A DNA stretch of 46,493 nt from the NCBI GenBank assembly GCA_050480245.1, contig JBCNEQ010000044.1, one strand, 5' to 3'. This document shows, in pieces, positions 15,343 through 22,538 of this stretch. The notes under the pieces were generated by a model. That model did no database searches. It was not told the DNA's origin and saw nothing but the letters and a program-made list of their open reading frames with translations. The position numbers and the translations under genes were made by a program. The DNA is from Anoxybacillus sp050480245 (lineage in GTDB: Bacteria; Bacillota; Bacilli; Bacillales; Anoxybacillaceae). Numbering within the stretch: position 1 is the first letter of the stretch; each line of letters begins with the position of its first letter.

Positions 15343-16950
15343 ATGAAAGAACAAGCAACGATACAAGCGAATGTGGCTGATATGCAGGCGAAACGAGGGA
15401 TTTTGATTACAGGATTACTTGTTGCCATGTTGTTTGGTGCACTCGATGGAACGATCGTTGGCACAGCGTTGCCGCGCATTGTCGGAGAACTTGGTGGGTT
15501 GAGCATGATGGCATGGCTAACAACGGCATACATGCTCACATCAACAACGATTGTTCCCATTGCGGGAAAACTTGCCGATTTGTTTGGTCGAAAGTCGATT
15601 TATATTTCGGGACTAGCGATTTTTATCATTGGTTCTGCGCTATGCGGCATGGCGGATACGATGACCCAACTCATTATTTTCCGTGCTATTCAAGGAATTG
15701 GCGGCGGGATTATGATGCCAATGGCGATGATTGTCATTGGTGATTTGTTTACAGGAGCAGAGCGTGCGAAATGGCAAGGCGTGTTCGGCGGTGTATTTGG
15801 ATTAGCATCTATTCTTGGACCGCAAGTCGGTGGATGGATTGTTGATTCGTTAAATTGGCGTTGGGTGTTTTACATTAACCTTCCTGTCGGTATATTAGCG
15901 ATTGTTCTCATTTCGCTCGGTTTGCATAATCACCGTATGGTTGAGCGAGTAAAGCTTGATTTAGCCGGCATGTTTACGATGGTTGTTGCCGTTGTTTCGT
16001 TATTGCTTGCTTTAACGTTTGGTGGCGATAAATACAATTGGTTATCGTGGCAAATTATTTCTTTACTAGCTGGCTCGGTCGTTTTCTTTAGTTTATTTGT
16101 ATTTGTAGAGCGAAAAGCAGAAGAGCCAATTATGCCGATTCATTTACTAAAAAATAAAACGTTTGTTGTGCTCAATAGCGTTGGCTTTTTTATGTCTGTC
16201 GGCATGTTTGGAGCGATTATGTTTGTGCCGCTCTTTATGCAAGGCATTATCGGCATGAGCCCATCCGAATCAGGAACAATGATGTTTCCGATGATGTTTG
16301 CGCTCATTATTGCCAGCATGATTGGCGGCCGGCTTGTACAAAAAATCGGTGTTCGCACGCAAGTCATTGGTGGCATGGTGCTTGTGGCGCTAGGCTTCTT
16401 TTTATTGTCAACGATGGATGTTGATACAAATAAATGGACGGCGATGTCATTTATGGCGACGCTCGGTTTTGGGTTAGGATTTGTGAACCCGGTTATTACG
16501 CTTGCGCTACAAGAAGTTTTTCCGAAGTCGCAGCTTGGCATTGTGACATCATCGAGCCAGTTTTTCCGTCAAATCGGGGGAACGTTTGGGGCGACGTTGT
16601 TAGGAGCGATTATGAACCATCGTTCAAAAGATTTATTAGAAGCGAAGTTTCTTCCGCTACTAGAACAGTTGCCGGCACAAGCGCATGCAATGATGGATTC
16701 GTTTAAGCAATTAATTGAGTCGAATCCACAAAGCGTATATTCGGTCATTTTAAACCCAGATACGTTAAAAACAATCCCGCAACAAATGCAACAACTGTTT
16801 GTGCCTGTATTAAAACAAACGCTCGTTGATGCATTAAGCGATGTGTTTTTATATGGTTTGATTTTTGTTGGCATCGGTTTTATTTTTGCGCTATTCATCG
16901 GTCGAATGACGATTTCTCGTTCGGAGAATAAAACGGTTCCAATGGAATAA
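15343..16950 (+). CDS. DHA2-family drug exporter (EmrB/QacA type)
   Basis: 535-aa membrane protein with 14 predicted segments. Signatures: LDGTIVGTALPRI (motif D1 in helix 1), GKLADLFGRK (motif A after helix 2), and GVFGLASILGPQVGGWIVD (motif C, antiporter motif in helix 5). A large loop of about 70 residues lies before the last helix. It probably exports drugs or other amphipaths in exchange for protons. The start is ATG 15343 after GAGGAGAAG. Co-transcribed with marR. Confidence 0.9.
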   Translation: MKEQATIQANVADMQAKRGILITGLLVAMLFGALDGTIVGTALPRIVGELGGLSMMAWLTTAYMLTSTTIVPIAGKLADLFGRKSIYISGLAIFIIGSALCGMADTMTQLIIFRAIQGIGGGIMMPMAMIVIGDLFTGAERAKWQGVFGGVFGLASILGPQVGGWIVDSLNWRWVFYINLPVGILAIVLISLGLHNHRMVERVKLDLAGMFTMVVAVVSLLLALTFGGDKYNWLSWQIISLLAGSVVFFSLFVFVERKAEEPIMPIHLLKNKTFVVLNSVGFFMSVGMFGAIMFVPLFMQGIIGMSPSESGTMMFPMMFALIIASMIGGRLVQKIGVRTQVIGGMVLVALGFFLLSTMDVDTNKWTAMSFMATLGFGLGFVNPVITLALQEVFPKSQLGIVTSSSQFFRQIGGTFGATLLGAIMNHRSKDLLEAKFLPLLEQLPAQAHAMMDSFKQLIESNPQSVYSVILNPDTLKTIPQQMQQLFVPVLKQTLVDALSDVFLYGLIFVGIGFIFALFIGRMTISRSENKTVPME

Positions 16951-16954
16951 ACAT

Positions 16955-16993
16955 AAAAGCAAACGATCGCCAATGCGATTGTTTGCTTTTTTA
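16955..16993 (+). terminator. Terminator of marR-MFS operon
   Basis: AAAAGCAAACGATCG and CGATTGTTTGCTTTT form a long stem with one wobble pair, then TTAATT. Confidence 0.85.
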
Positions 16994-17003
16994 ATTATAA
17001 AAA

Positions 17004-17082
17004 GTGAAACGTTTGCACAAGAAAAACGAAAATTTTTATGAAAAAGTGCAATTTTCTCTTTAAACAAAAGCGTTTGTATATT
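17004..17082 (+). promoter_or_regulatory. Promoter region with two LacI-type operators
   Basis: GTGAAACGTTTGCAC (17004-17018) has the AAACGTTT core of LacI-family operators. ACAAAAGCGTTTGT (17064-17077) is palindromic at 12 of 14 positions with a central GC. A possible promoter is TTGCAC (17013-17018)-17 nt-TTATGA (17036-17041); another -10, TATATT, is at 17077-17082. Control by a maltose-type LacI regulator or CcpA is inferred; neither is a perfect cre site. Confidence 0.45.
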
Positions 17083-17144
17083 AACATGAAAGAGTGAACA
17101 AGATTGAAAGCGATTTATTTTGAGAGGATTGAGGGGGATTTTAC

Positions 17145-18809
17145 GTGAAAAGAGCGTGGTGGAAAGAAGCGATTGCATATCAAGTATATCCAAGAAGTTT
17201 TATGGATTCAAACGGAGATGGCATCGGTGACTTGCAGGGCATCATTCAAAAGCTTGATTATTTAAAAGACCTTGGAATCGATGTCATATGGATTTGTCCA
17301 ATTTATAAATCGCCAAACGCAGATAATGGCTACGACATTAGTGACTATCAAGATATTATGGAGCAGTTTGGTACGATGGAAGATTTCGATCAATTGCTTG
17401 AAGAAATTCATAAGCGCGGCATGAAAGTTATTTTAGACCTTGTCATTAACCATACGAGCGATGAGCATCCGTGGTTTATTGAATCGCGCTCATCACGCGA
17501 CAATCCAAAACGTGATTGGTACATTTGGCGTGATGGGAAAAACGGGAAGGAGCCAAACAATTGGGAAAGTATTTTTGGTGGTTCAGCGTGGGAATATGAT
17601 GAAGCGACGGATCAATATTATTTGCACGTGTTTGCAACGAAGCAACCGGATTTAAATTGGGAGAATGAAGATGTTCGTCGCGCGCTATATGATATGATTA
17701 ACTGGTGGCTTGATAAAGGCATTGATGGATTTCGTGTCGATGCGATTTCACATATTAAGAAAAAAGAAGGCCTCCCTGATTTGCCAAATCCAAAAGGGCT
17801 TGACTATGTTCCTTCATTTGACGGACATATGAATCAAGAAGGGATTATGGACTATCTTCGAGAGCTGAAAGCGCAAACGTTTGCGCGTTATGACATTATG
17901 ACAGTCGGAGAAGCCAATGGGGTAACTGTTGAAGAAGCGGAAGATTGGGTCGGTGAAGAAAACGGCATCTTTAATATGATTTTTCAGTTTGAACATCTCG
18001 GTCTTTGGCAAAAAGGAACGGATGGCGGTGTTGATGTTCGCAAACTCAAGCGCGTATTAACGAAATGGCAAAAAGGATTAGAAGGCATTGGATGGAACGC
18101 GCTATTTCTTGAAAACCATGACCAACCGCGTTCGGTGTCGACATGGGGAAATGACAGGGAGTATCTTGTCGAAAGTGCGAAAGCGTTAGGGGCATTATAT
18201 TTCCTTATGCAAGGGACGCCGTTTATTTATCAAGGACAAGAAATCGGCATGACGAATGTACGGTTTGAAACGATTGATGAATATGACGATGTAGCTATTA
18301 AAAATTATTATCGCATTGAGCGTGCCAAAGGTCGTTCACACGAAGAAGTGATGCAGTGGATTTGGAAAAACGGTCGCGATAATTCACGCACACCGATGCA
18401 ATGGTCCGATGAAGAAAACGCTGGATTTACGAAAGGGACACCTTGGATTGGCGTCAATGAAAATTATAAACAAATTAACGTCAAAAAGCAGTTGAACGAC
18501 CCGAACTCTGTGTTAAACTTTTACAAGCGCATGATCCAGCTTCGGAAACAACATGATGTATTTGTTTACGGAACATACGATTTAATATTAGAAAGCCATA
18601 AAGCGATTTACGCGTATACGCGTACGTTAGGCGATGAGAAAGCGGTCGTCATCGTCAACTTAACAGACCGAAAAACGATGTATCGCTACGATTCGTTGAA
18701 ATTAAATAGCGAGCATCTTGTATTAACAAATTACGATGTGAAACCGCATAAACATGCGACGCGCTTTACATTGCGCCCATATGAAGCGCGCGTATATTTG
18801 ATGAAATGA
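17145..18809 (+). CDS. GH13 alpha-glucosidase (oligo-1,6-glucosidase subfamily)
   Basis: 554 aa, cytoplasmic, no signal peptide. GH13 regions: DLVINHTS (region I), GFRVDAISH with nucleophile Asp 199, acid/base Glu 256 in GEANGV, and transition-state Asp 326 in ENHDQPR; a Ca2+-binding loop DSNGDGIGD lies at 21-29. It hydrolyses short malto- or isomalto-oligosaccharides. Residue 200, after the nucleophile, is Ala, whereas classical oligo-1,6-glucosidases have Val there, so preference for alpha-1,4 links is plausible. The start is GTG 17145 after GAGGGGG. It is monocistronic with operator-like sites upstream and a very strong terminator. Confidence 0.9.
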   Translation: MKRAWWKEAIAYQVYPRSFMDSNGDGIGDLQGIIQKLDYLKDLGIDVIWICPIYKSPNADNGYDISDYQDIMEQFGTMEDFDQLLEEIHKRGMKVILDLVINHTSDEHPWFIESRSSRDNPKRDWYIWRDGKNGKEPNNWESIFGGSAWEYDEATDQYYLHVFATKQPDLNWENEDVRRALYDMINWWLDKGIDGFRVDAISHIKKKEGLPDLPNPKGLDYVPSFDGHMNQEGIMDYLRELKAQTFARYDIMTVGEANGVTVEEAEDWVGEENGIFNMIFQFEHLGLWQKGTDGGVDVRKLKRVLTKWQKGLEGIGWNALFLENHDQPRSVSTWGNDREYLVESAKALGALYFLMQGTPFIYQGQEIGMTNVRFETIDEYDDVAIKNYYRIERAKGRSHEEVMQWIWKNGRDNSRTPMQWSDEENAGFTKGTPWIGVNENYKQINVKKQLNDPNSVLNFYKRMIQLRKQHDVFVYGTYDLILESHKAIYAYTRTLGDEKAVVIVNLTDRKTMYRYDSLKLNSEHLVLTNYDVKPHKHATRFTLRPYEARVYLMK

Positions 18810-18812
18810 TAA

Positions 18813-18850
18813 AACCCCCCCTTTTCCGCTATGGAAAAGGGGGGTTTCAC
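18813..18850 (+). terminator. Strong terminator of the alpha-glucosidase gene
   Basis: AACCCCCCCTTTTCC (18813-18827) and GGAAAAGGGGGGTTT (18833-18847), a 14-bp stem with one bulged C. Confidence 0.85.
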
Positions 18851-18879
18851 ATTTTTTTCACTTACTTTTCAAACTTCTC

Positions 18880-18929
18880 CCAAATTCATGTTTTACATTT
18901 ACATTTACATTTGTAAGATATGAATTTGG
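18880..18929 (+). promoter_or_regulatory. Operator region with copper-box-like TACATTTGTA
   Basis: CCAAATTCAT (18880-18889) and ATGAATTTGG (18920-18929) are perfect inverted repeats. Between them lie direct repeats of TTTACA and the palindrome TTACATTTGTAA (18905-18916), which contains TACA-N2-TGTA. That is the CopY copper-box sequence, also used by related BlaI/MecI-type repressors. The region sits just upstream of the His-rich PepSY gene. Confidence 0.5.
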
Positions 18930-18944
18930 TTGGAGGAATGGATT

Positions 18945-19457
18945 ATGAAAAAAACGCGCAATTTGCACTTATGGATTGGACTTATTTGTTCGGTATTTTT
19001 ACTTTTGGAAGCGGTGACAGGATTGTTGTTAACAGAGCGGTGGTTAATGGGAGTGAGCGGACATTCGCATGGAAGCCATGTCCATGCTCATGGTGATGGG
19101 CATGGACATGCGCAGTTAAATATGATTGATGCGGTGAAAAAAGCGAGTGAATCTGGTGCGTTTTCAATGGATGAAGTTGGCGTAGTAATGAATCATGGCA
19201 TGTATATGGTGCGGTTAAACGATCAAGACGGGACGCTAGTGACGATTGCGCCAGACGGTACAGTTGTGAAAAAAGAAGCAAATCAATTTGCCTCGTTTGT
19301 GCGTGCCATTCACGTTGGCAAACTTGGTCTTTGGAATCGTTTAATCATTGATGCAGCTGCCATTTCTATTATTATTCTAACAGGGACGGGCATTTATTTA
19401 TCTGTAAAAATTTTGCGCGCACAAGCGAAAACGAAACAACGAAAAACGGCTGCATAG
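18945..19457 (+). CDS. His-rich PepSY-domain membrane protein
   Basis: 170 aa with two membrane segments (about 10-29 and 134-153) framing an extracytoplasmic part. Directly after helix 1 is a metal-binding-looking cluster, HSHGSHVHAHGDGHGHAQ. The rest of the loop matches a PepSY fold (MIDAVKKASESG ... YMVRLNDQDGTLVTIAPDGTVVKK). The overall plan recalls a half-size PiuB/PepSY-TM protein, a group often linked to iron or copper. The start is ATG 18945 eight bases after GGAGG; the in-frame TTG at 18930 is too early. The upstream copper-box-like site supports a metal role, by inference. Confidence 0.75.
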   Translation: MKKTRNLHLWIGLICSVFLLLEAVTGLLLTERWLMGVSGHSHGSHVHAHGDGHGHAQLNMIDAVKKASESGAFSMDEVGVVMNHGMYMVRLNDQDGTLVTIAPDGTVVKKEANQFASFVRAIHVGKLGLWNRLIIDAAAISIIILTGTGIYLSVKILRAQAKTKQRKTAA

Positions 19458-19461
19458 GGGA

Positions 19462-19502
19462 AAAAAGCACTTCGCATTAATGGTTGGTGCGAAGTGCTTT
19501 TT
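19462..19502. terminator. Bidirectional terminator
   Basis: AAAAAGCACTTCGCA and TGCGAAGTGCTTTTT form a perfect 15-bp stem around an 11-nt loop, shared by the PepSY gene and the convergent zinc-finger gene. Confidence 0.88.
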
Positions 19503-19635
19503 AACTAATTCGTTTTGTTGGTGATTGTTGAATTTTCCCTGTTCCATTGCAAATCGAACATGTTTTATAAAGGGACAAACAAACTTTTATTTTCTTTTTC
19601 CCAAAACATTTTGGGCAAATCGTTTTTAATGCCAT
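19501..19635 (-). CDS. 44-aa zinc-finger protein (DnaJ-type CxxCxG pairs)
   Basis: Starts at ATG 19635 after GAGGTGATC on the minus strand. Two Cys pairs, CPKC and CSICNGTG, resemble half of a DnaJ central zinc-binding domain, with a basic linker between. Likely binds one Zn2+. No function is apparent. The much longer frame upstream lacks a ribosome binding site. A promoter-like GTATACTATAAT lies upstream, followed by the palindrome GAAAACGTTTTC. Confidence 0.7.
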   Translation of the reverse strand: MALKTICPKCFGKKKIKVCLSLYKTCSICNGTGKIQQSPTKRIS

Positions 19636-19655
19636 CGTGATCACCTCACAAAAAA

Positions 19656-19680
19656 GAAAACGTTTTCGATTATAGTATAC
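19656..19680 (-). promoter_or_regulatory. Palindrome GAAAACGTTTTC and -10 box
   Basis: A 12-bp perfect palindrome (19656-19667) lies just downstream of TATACTATAAT on the minus strand (about 19670-19680), in front of the zinc-finger gene. The core is that of LacI-family/cre operators. The same 12-mer in a similar A-rich context recurs at 33070-33081. Confidence 0.45.
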
Positions 19681-19722
19681 CCCGTTTTTGTGCGATATGT
19701 GCATCGCAATTTTGTCCATTTT

Positions 19723-19754
19723 AAAACAGGTTGGCGTATACCAACCTGTTTTAT
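19723..19754 (-). terminator. Terminator of the rRNA methyltransferase gene
   Basis: AAAACAGGTTGG, loop of six, CCAACCTGTTTT; read on the minus strand it follows the stop codon directly. Confidence 0.82.
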
Positions 19755-20935
19755 TTACGAGAATGTACTTCATAAATCGCAAACTTCAAATAATCGCCTT
19801 CGTCAGCCGCAAGCAGTTTCGGATGGTCGTACCCTGCACCGCTCCAATGAATTTGACGCAAAATTTTCTTTGCATCAAATGCCGCTTCCGCAACCATCGC
19901 TTGGAACATATCAGGATGCACATGGTACGAGCAGCTTGCGGTCACGAAAAAGCCGCCGTCTTTCACTAGCTTTAAGCCGTTTAAATTAATATCTTTATAG
20001 CCAGCGAGCGCTTTTGGCACCGCATGCGCGGATTTTGCAAACGCTGGTGGGTCAATAATGACAACATCCCATTTTTTCCTCTTTTGCACGCATTCGCGTA
20101 AATAGTCAAACGCGTTCGCAACGACGAAATCCACATTTGTAAATCCGTTTAACTCGGCGTTTCGTTTTGCAGTTTCAATCGCGTGTTCGGAAATATCGAC
20201 AGCGGTCACATGTTTTGCTCCGTATAAGCAGGCGTTTAACATAAATGAGCCTGTATGTGTAAAGCAATCAAGCACGGTCGATTCGCTTGTGATAAGTGGC
20301 TTGATCGCAGCACGATTTTGACGTTGATCGAAGAAAAATCCTGTTTTTTGTCCGTTTTCAATATCGACGATGTATTTTACGCCATTTTCTTCAATTTGTA
20401 CGTTCGTATCGCACGTGCCGTACCAGAATCCTTTTTCTTGTTTTAGCCCTTCTAATTCGCGCACGTGAACGTCGTTGCGCAAATAAATAGCTTTCGGTTG
20501 AAAAACGTCAAGAAGAGCTTGTAAAATCCATTCTTTCCGTTTTTCCATGCCGAGCGATAAAATTTGTACGACGAGCACATCTTCGTACTTATCCACGATA
20601 AGCCCAGGTAAAAAATCCGCTTCTCCATAAATGGCGCGACATGAACGGACGCCAGGAATCATACGCTCGCGATACGCCCACGCTTGACGAATGCGATTCA
20701 TAAAAAATTGCGCATCTAATTCGTCATTTGGATTTTGCGTCAACACGCGCACGATCATTTGTGATTTTGGATTAATATATCCTTTGGCTAAAAAGTGGCG
20801 TTGATGGTTATATACGTTAACGAAATCACCCGGTTCAAAATCTCCCTCAATATAATCGACTTCGCTCTGAAACACCCACGGGTGTCCAAGTTCAAGCCGC
20901 TTTTTTCTTTTTCGCTTTAAAAATACATTTGCCAT
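19751..20935 (-). CDS. RlmI/YwbD-type 23S rRNA cytosine-C5 methyltransferase
   Basis: 394 aa. The N-terminal PUA-like domain (LELGHPWVFQSEVDYIEGD, VYNHQRHFLAKGYIN) is followed by an RNA-methyltransferase class I SAM domain: VLDCFTHTGSFMLNAC (SAM motif I), AVDISEHAI and DPPAFAKS (motif IV). The family methylates a cytosine in 23S rRNA (C1962 in E. coli); the target here is inferred. The start is ATG 20935, eight bases after AGGAG; the GTG at 20944 is in frame but nearer. Divergent from the thiamine operon. Confidence 0.85.
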   Translation of the reverse strand: MANVFLKRKRKKRLELGHPWVFQSEVDYIEGDFEPGDFVNVYNHQRHFLAKGYINPKSQMIVRVLTQNPNDELDAQFFMNRIRQAWAYRERMIPGVRSCRAIYGEADFLPGLIVDKYEDVLVVQILSLGMEKRKEWILQALLDVFQPKAIYLRNDVHVRELEGLKQEKGFWYGTCDTNVQIEENGVKYIVDIENGQKTGFFFDQRQNRAAIKPLITSESTVLDCFTHTGSFMLNACLYGAKHVTAVDISEHAIETAKRNAELNGFTNVDFVVANAFDYLRECVQKRKKWDVVIIDPPAFAKSAHAVPKALAGYKDINLNGLKLVKDGGFFVTASCSYHVHPDMFQAMVAEAAFDAKKILRQIHWSGAGYDHPKLLAADEGDYLKFAIYEVHSRK

Positions 20936-21014
20936 ACATCCCACTCCTGACTATATATTCGCTACTTTAGCATACAGGAAGAAAACGATGTGCGCAAATG
21001 ATGGATAAAAATAT

Positions 21015-21042
21015 TTGACAATTCAATAAAATATGCTAATAT
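21015..21042 (+). promoter_or_regulatory. Promoter of the thiamine operon
   Basis: TTGACA (21015-21020), 16-nt spacer, TAATAT (21037-21042) preceded by TGC (extended -10). Lies about 30 bp ahead of the riboswitch. Confidence 0.82.
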
Positions 21043-21070
21043 TAGTGATAAAGTGAATCATGCCATTGTA

Positions 21071-21165
21071 TTCCACTAGGGGGGCCTTTAGATAGGCTGA
21101 GATCAAAGTGTGCCTTTGAGACCCTTAGAACCTGATCTGGATTATACCAGCGTAGGGAAGTGGAA
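21071..21165 (+). promoter_or_regulatory. TPP (THI-box) riboswitch
   Basis: The aptamer shows the conserved segments CTGAGA (21098-21103) and ACCTGATCTGG (21130-21140), plus GCGTAGGGAAGTGGAAA. P1 is TTCCACT (21071-21077) with AGTGGAA (21159-21165). Binding of thiamine pyrophosphate should stabilise P1 and allow the downstream terminator, switching the operon off. AGTGG of P1 can alternatively pair with CCACT (21209-21213) of the terminator, which provides a plausible antiterminator. Confidence 0.95.
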
Positions 21166-21206
21166 ACGGTGCGAAGTGTGTCTATATGTCAATTTCCATC
21201 GTTTAC

Positions 21207-21248
21207 AACCACTTTCTTTGCGCAAAGAAAGTGGTTTTTTATTTTTTT
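21207..21248 (+). terminator. Riboswitch-controlled intrinsic terminator
   Basis: 21207-21236 is a perfect 30-nt palindrome (AACCACTTTCTTTGC and its inverse) followed by TTTTATTTTTTT. It lies between aptamer and tenA, as expected for a transcriptional expression platform. Confidence 0.9.
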
Positions 21249-21265
21249 CTTAAGGGGGAGAGGAT

Positions 21266-21961
21266 ATGTTGTTTTCAGAGCAGTTGCGCAAGGCTGTCGA
21301 TCCGATTTGGGAAGCGAGCTTTCATCATCCGTTTGTGAAGGAGCTCGGGGAAGGAACGCTTGATTTACGTTGTTTTCGTTATTATGTATTACAAGATTCA
21401 TATTATTTGACACACTTTGCGAAAGTGCAAGCGCTTGGTGGTGCGATGGCTGATGATTTACAAACGACCGCAAGCATGGCTCATCATGCGCAAAATACGT
21501 ATGAGGCTGAGCTTCGTTTACATGAAACGTTTATGAAAGAGCTCGGCATTACAGAAGAAGAAAAGGCTTCGTTTGTTCCTGCTCCAACTGCGTATGCGTA
21601 CACGTCCCACATGTATCGCGCGTCGTTTGCAGGACGTTTTGGCGATGTATTAGCTGCCATTTTACCGTGCTATTGGTTGTATTACGAAATTGGTGAGCGG
21701 TTACAACATTGTAAGCCGAATCATCCAATTTATGCACAATGGATTGAAGCATACGGCTCTGACTGGTTCAAACAGCTTGTCGAACAACAAATTGCGCGTT
21801 TAAACGACATCGCAAAAACAGCTAGCGAAAAAGAGTTAGAGCGGATGAAGCAACACTTTGTGATCAGCAGTCAATATGAATATTTATTTTGGGACATGGC
21901 GTACAAATTAGAACGTTGGCCAATTGAAGAGGAGGATGTTGATGCAAACGAAAGGGCTTAA
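21266..21961 (+). CDS. tenA: Aminopyrimidine aminohydrolase TenA (thiaminase II)
   Basis: 231 aa. Salvages the pyrimidine moiety of degraded thiamine by hydrolysing aminomethyl-pyrimidine to HMP. Catalytic Cys 135 (AILPCYWLYYEIG) and substrate-binding Asp 44 (VLQD) are in the positions of the B. subtilis enzyme. The start ATG 21266 follows GGGGGAGAGG. First gene behind the TPP riboswitch; the next gene starts inside its 3' end. Confidence 0.95.
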   Translation: MLFSEQLRKAVDPIWEASFHHPFVKELGEGTLDLRCFRYYVLQDSYYLTHFAKVQALGGAMADDLQTTASMAHHAQNTYEAELRLHETFMKELGITEEEKASFVPAPTAYAYTSHMYRASFAGRFGDVLAAILPCYWLYYEIGERLQHCKPNHPIYAQWIEAYGSDWFKQLVEQQIARLNDIAKTASEKELERMKQHFVISSQYEYLFWDMAYKLERWPIEEEDVDANERA

Positions 21962-22526
21962 ATTAACAGACGTATTAACGACCGTTGTGGTGGCGATTGT
22001 GTTTGGGATTGTGTATAAAGTGTGGGGACCGCTTTACTATGCGGTAAAACCGCTTGGACTTCATCTTGATCAACTCATTTATGGCATGTGGTTTATTGCG
22101 GCAACTGTTGCCTATTTATTAATTCGTAAACCAGGAGTGGCGCTACTTGCAGAAGTGGCTGCGGCATCAGGAGAGTTTTTAGCTGGTTCTGAATGGGGGC
22201 TTGAGGTACTATTTTACGGCTTTGTGCAAGGGTTGCTCGCTGAACTTGTTTTCGCTGCCTTCCGCTATAAACGTTTTGATGTGGCGGTTGTATCGCTTGC
22301 AGCGGTTGGTTCAACGATCGCTTCATTAGTGCTTGATTTTTATAAAGGGTATATTGACCAATTAGCATGGTGGAATTTAACGTTATTTATCGGTGCGCGT
22401 TTCGTTGGAGCGATCATCATTGCTGGTGTATTTGCTTATTCGCTTGTGAAAGCGCTCGAAGCGACAGGTGTGACGCAATTGTTGCGTCCGACGACAAAAG
22501 AAGATTACGACTCACTTGATAAATAG
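21942..22526 (+). CDS. ykoE: YkoE, S-component of the HMP/thiamine ECF transporter
   Basis: 194-aa membrane protein with about six hydrophobic segments; starts MQTKGLKLTDVLTTVVVAIVFG. It fits YkoE, the substrate-binding subunit of YkoEDC, which takes up hydroxymethylpyrimidine or thiamine precursors. The start is ATG 21942, six bases after AGAGGAGG; it overlaps tenA by 20 bases in another frame. The TPP-riboswitch context supports the substrate assignment. Confidence 0.88.
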   Translation: MQTKGLKLTDVLTTVVVAIVFGIVYKVWGPLYYAVKPLGLHLDQLIYGMWFIAATVAYLLIRKPGVALLAEVAAASGEFLAGSEWGLEVLFYGFVQGLLAELVFAAFRYKRFDVAVVSLAAVGSTIASLVLDFYKGYIDQLAWWNLTLFIGARFVGAIIIAGVFAYSLVKALEATGVTQLLRPTTKEDYDSLDK

Positions 22527-22538
22527 AAGGTGACATCA

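Noticed and set aside
18890..18911. ACATTT triplicate as a microsatellite or CRISPR-like repeat
   Set aside because: Too short and without spacers; better explained as part of the operator region before the PepSY gene.
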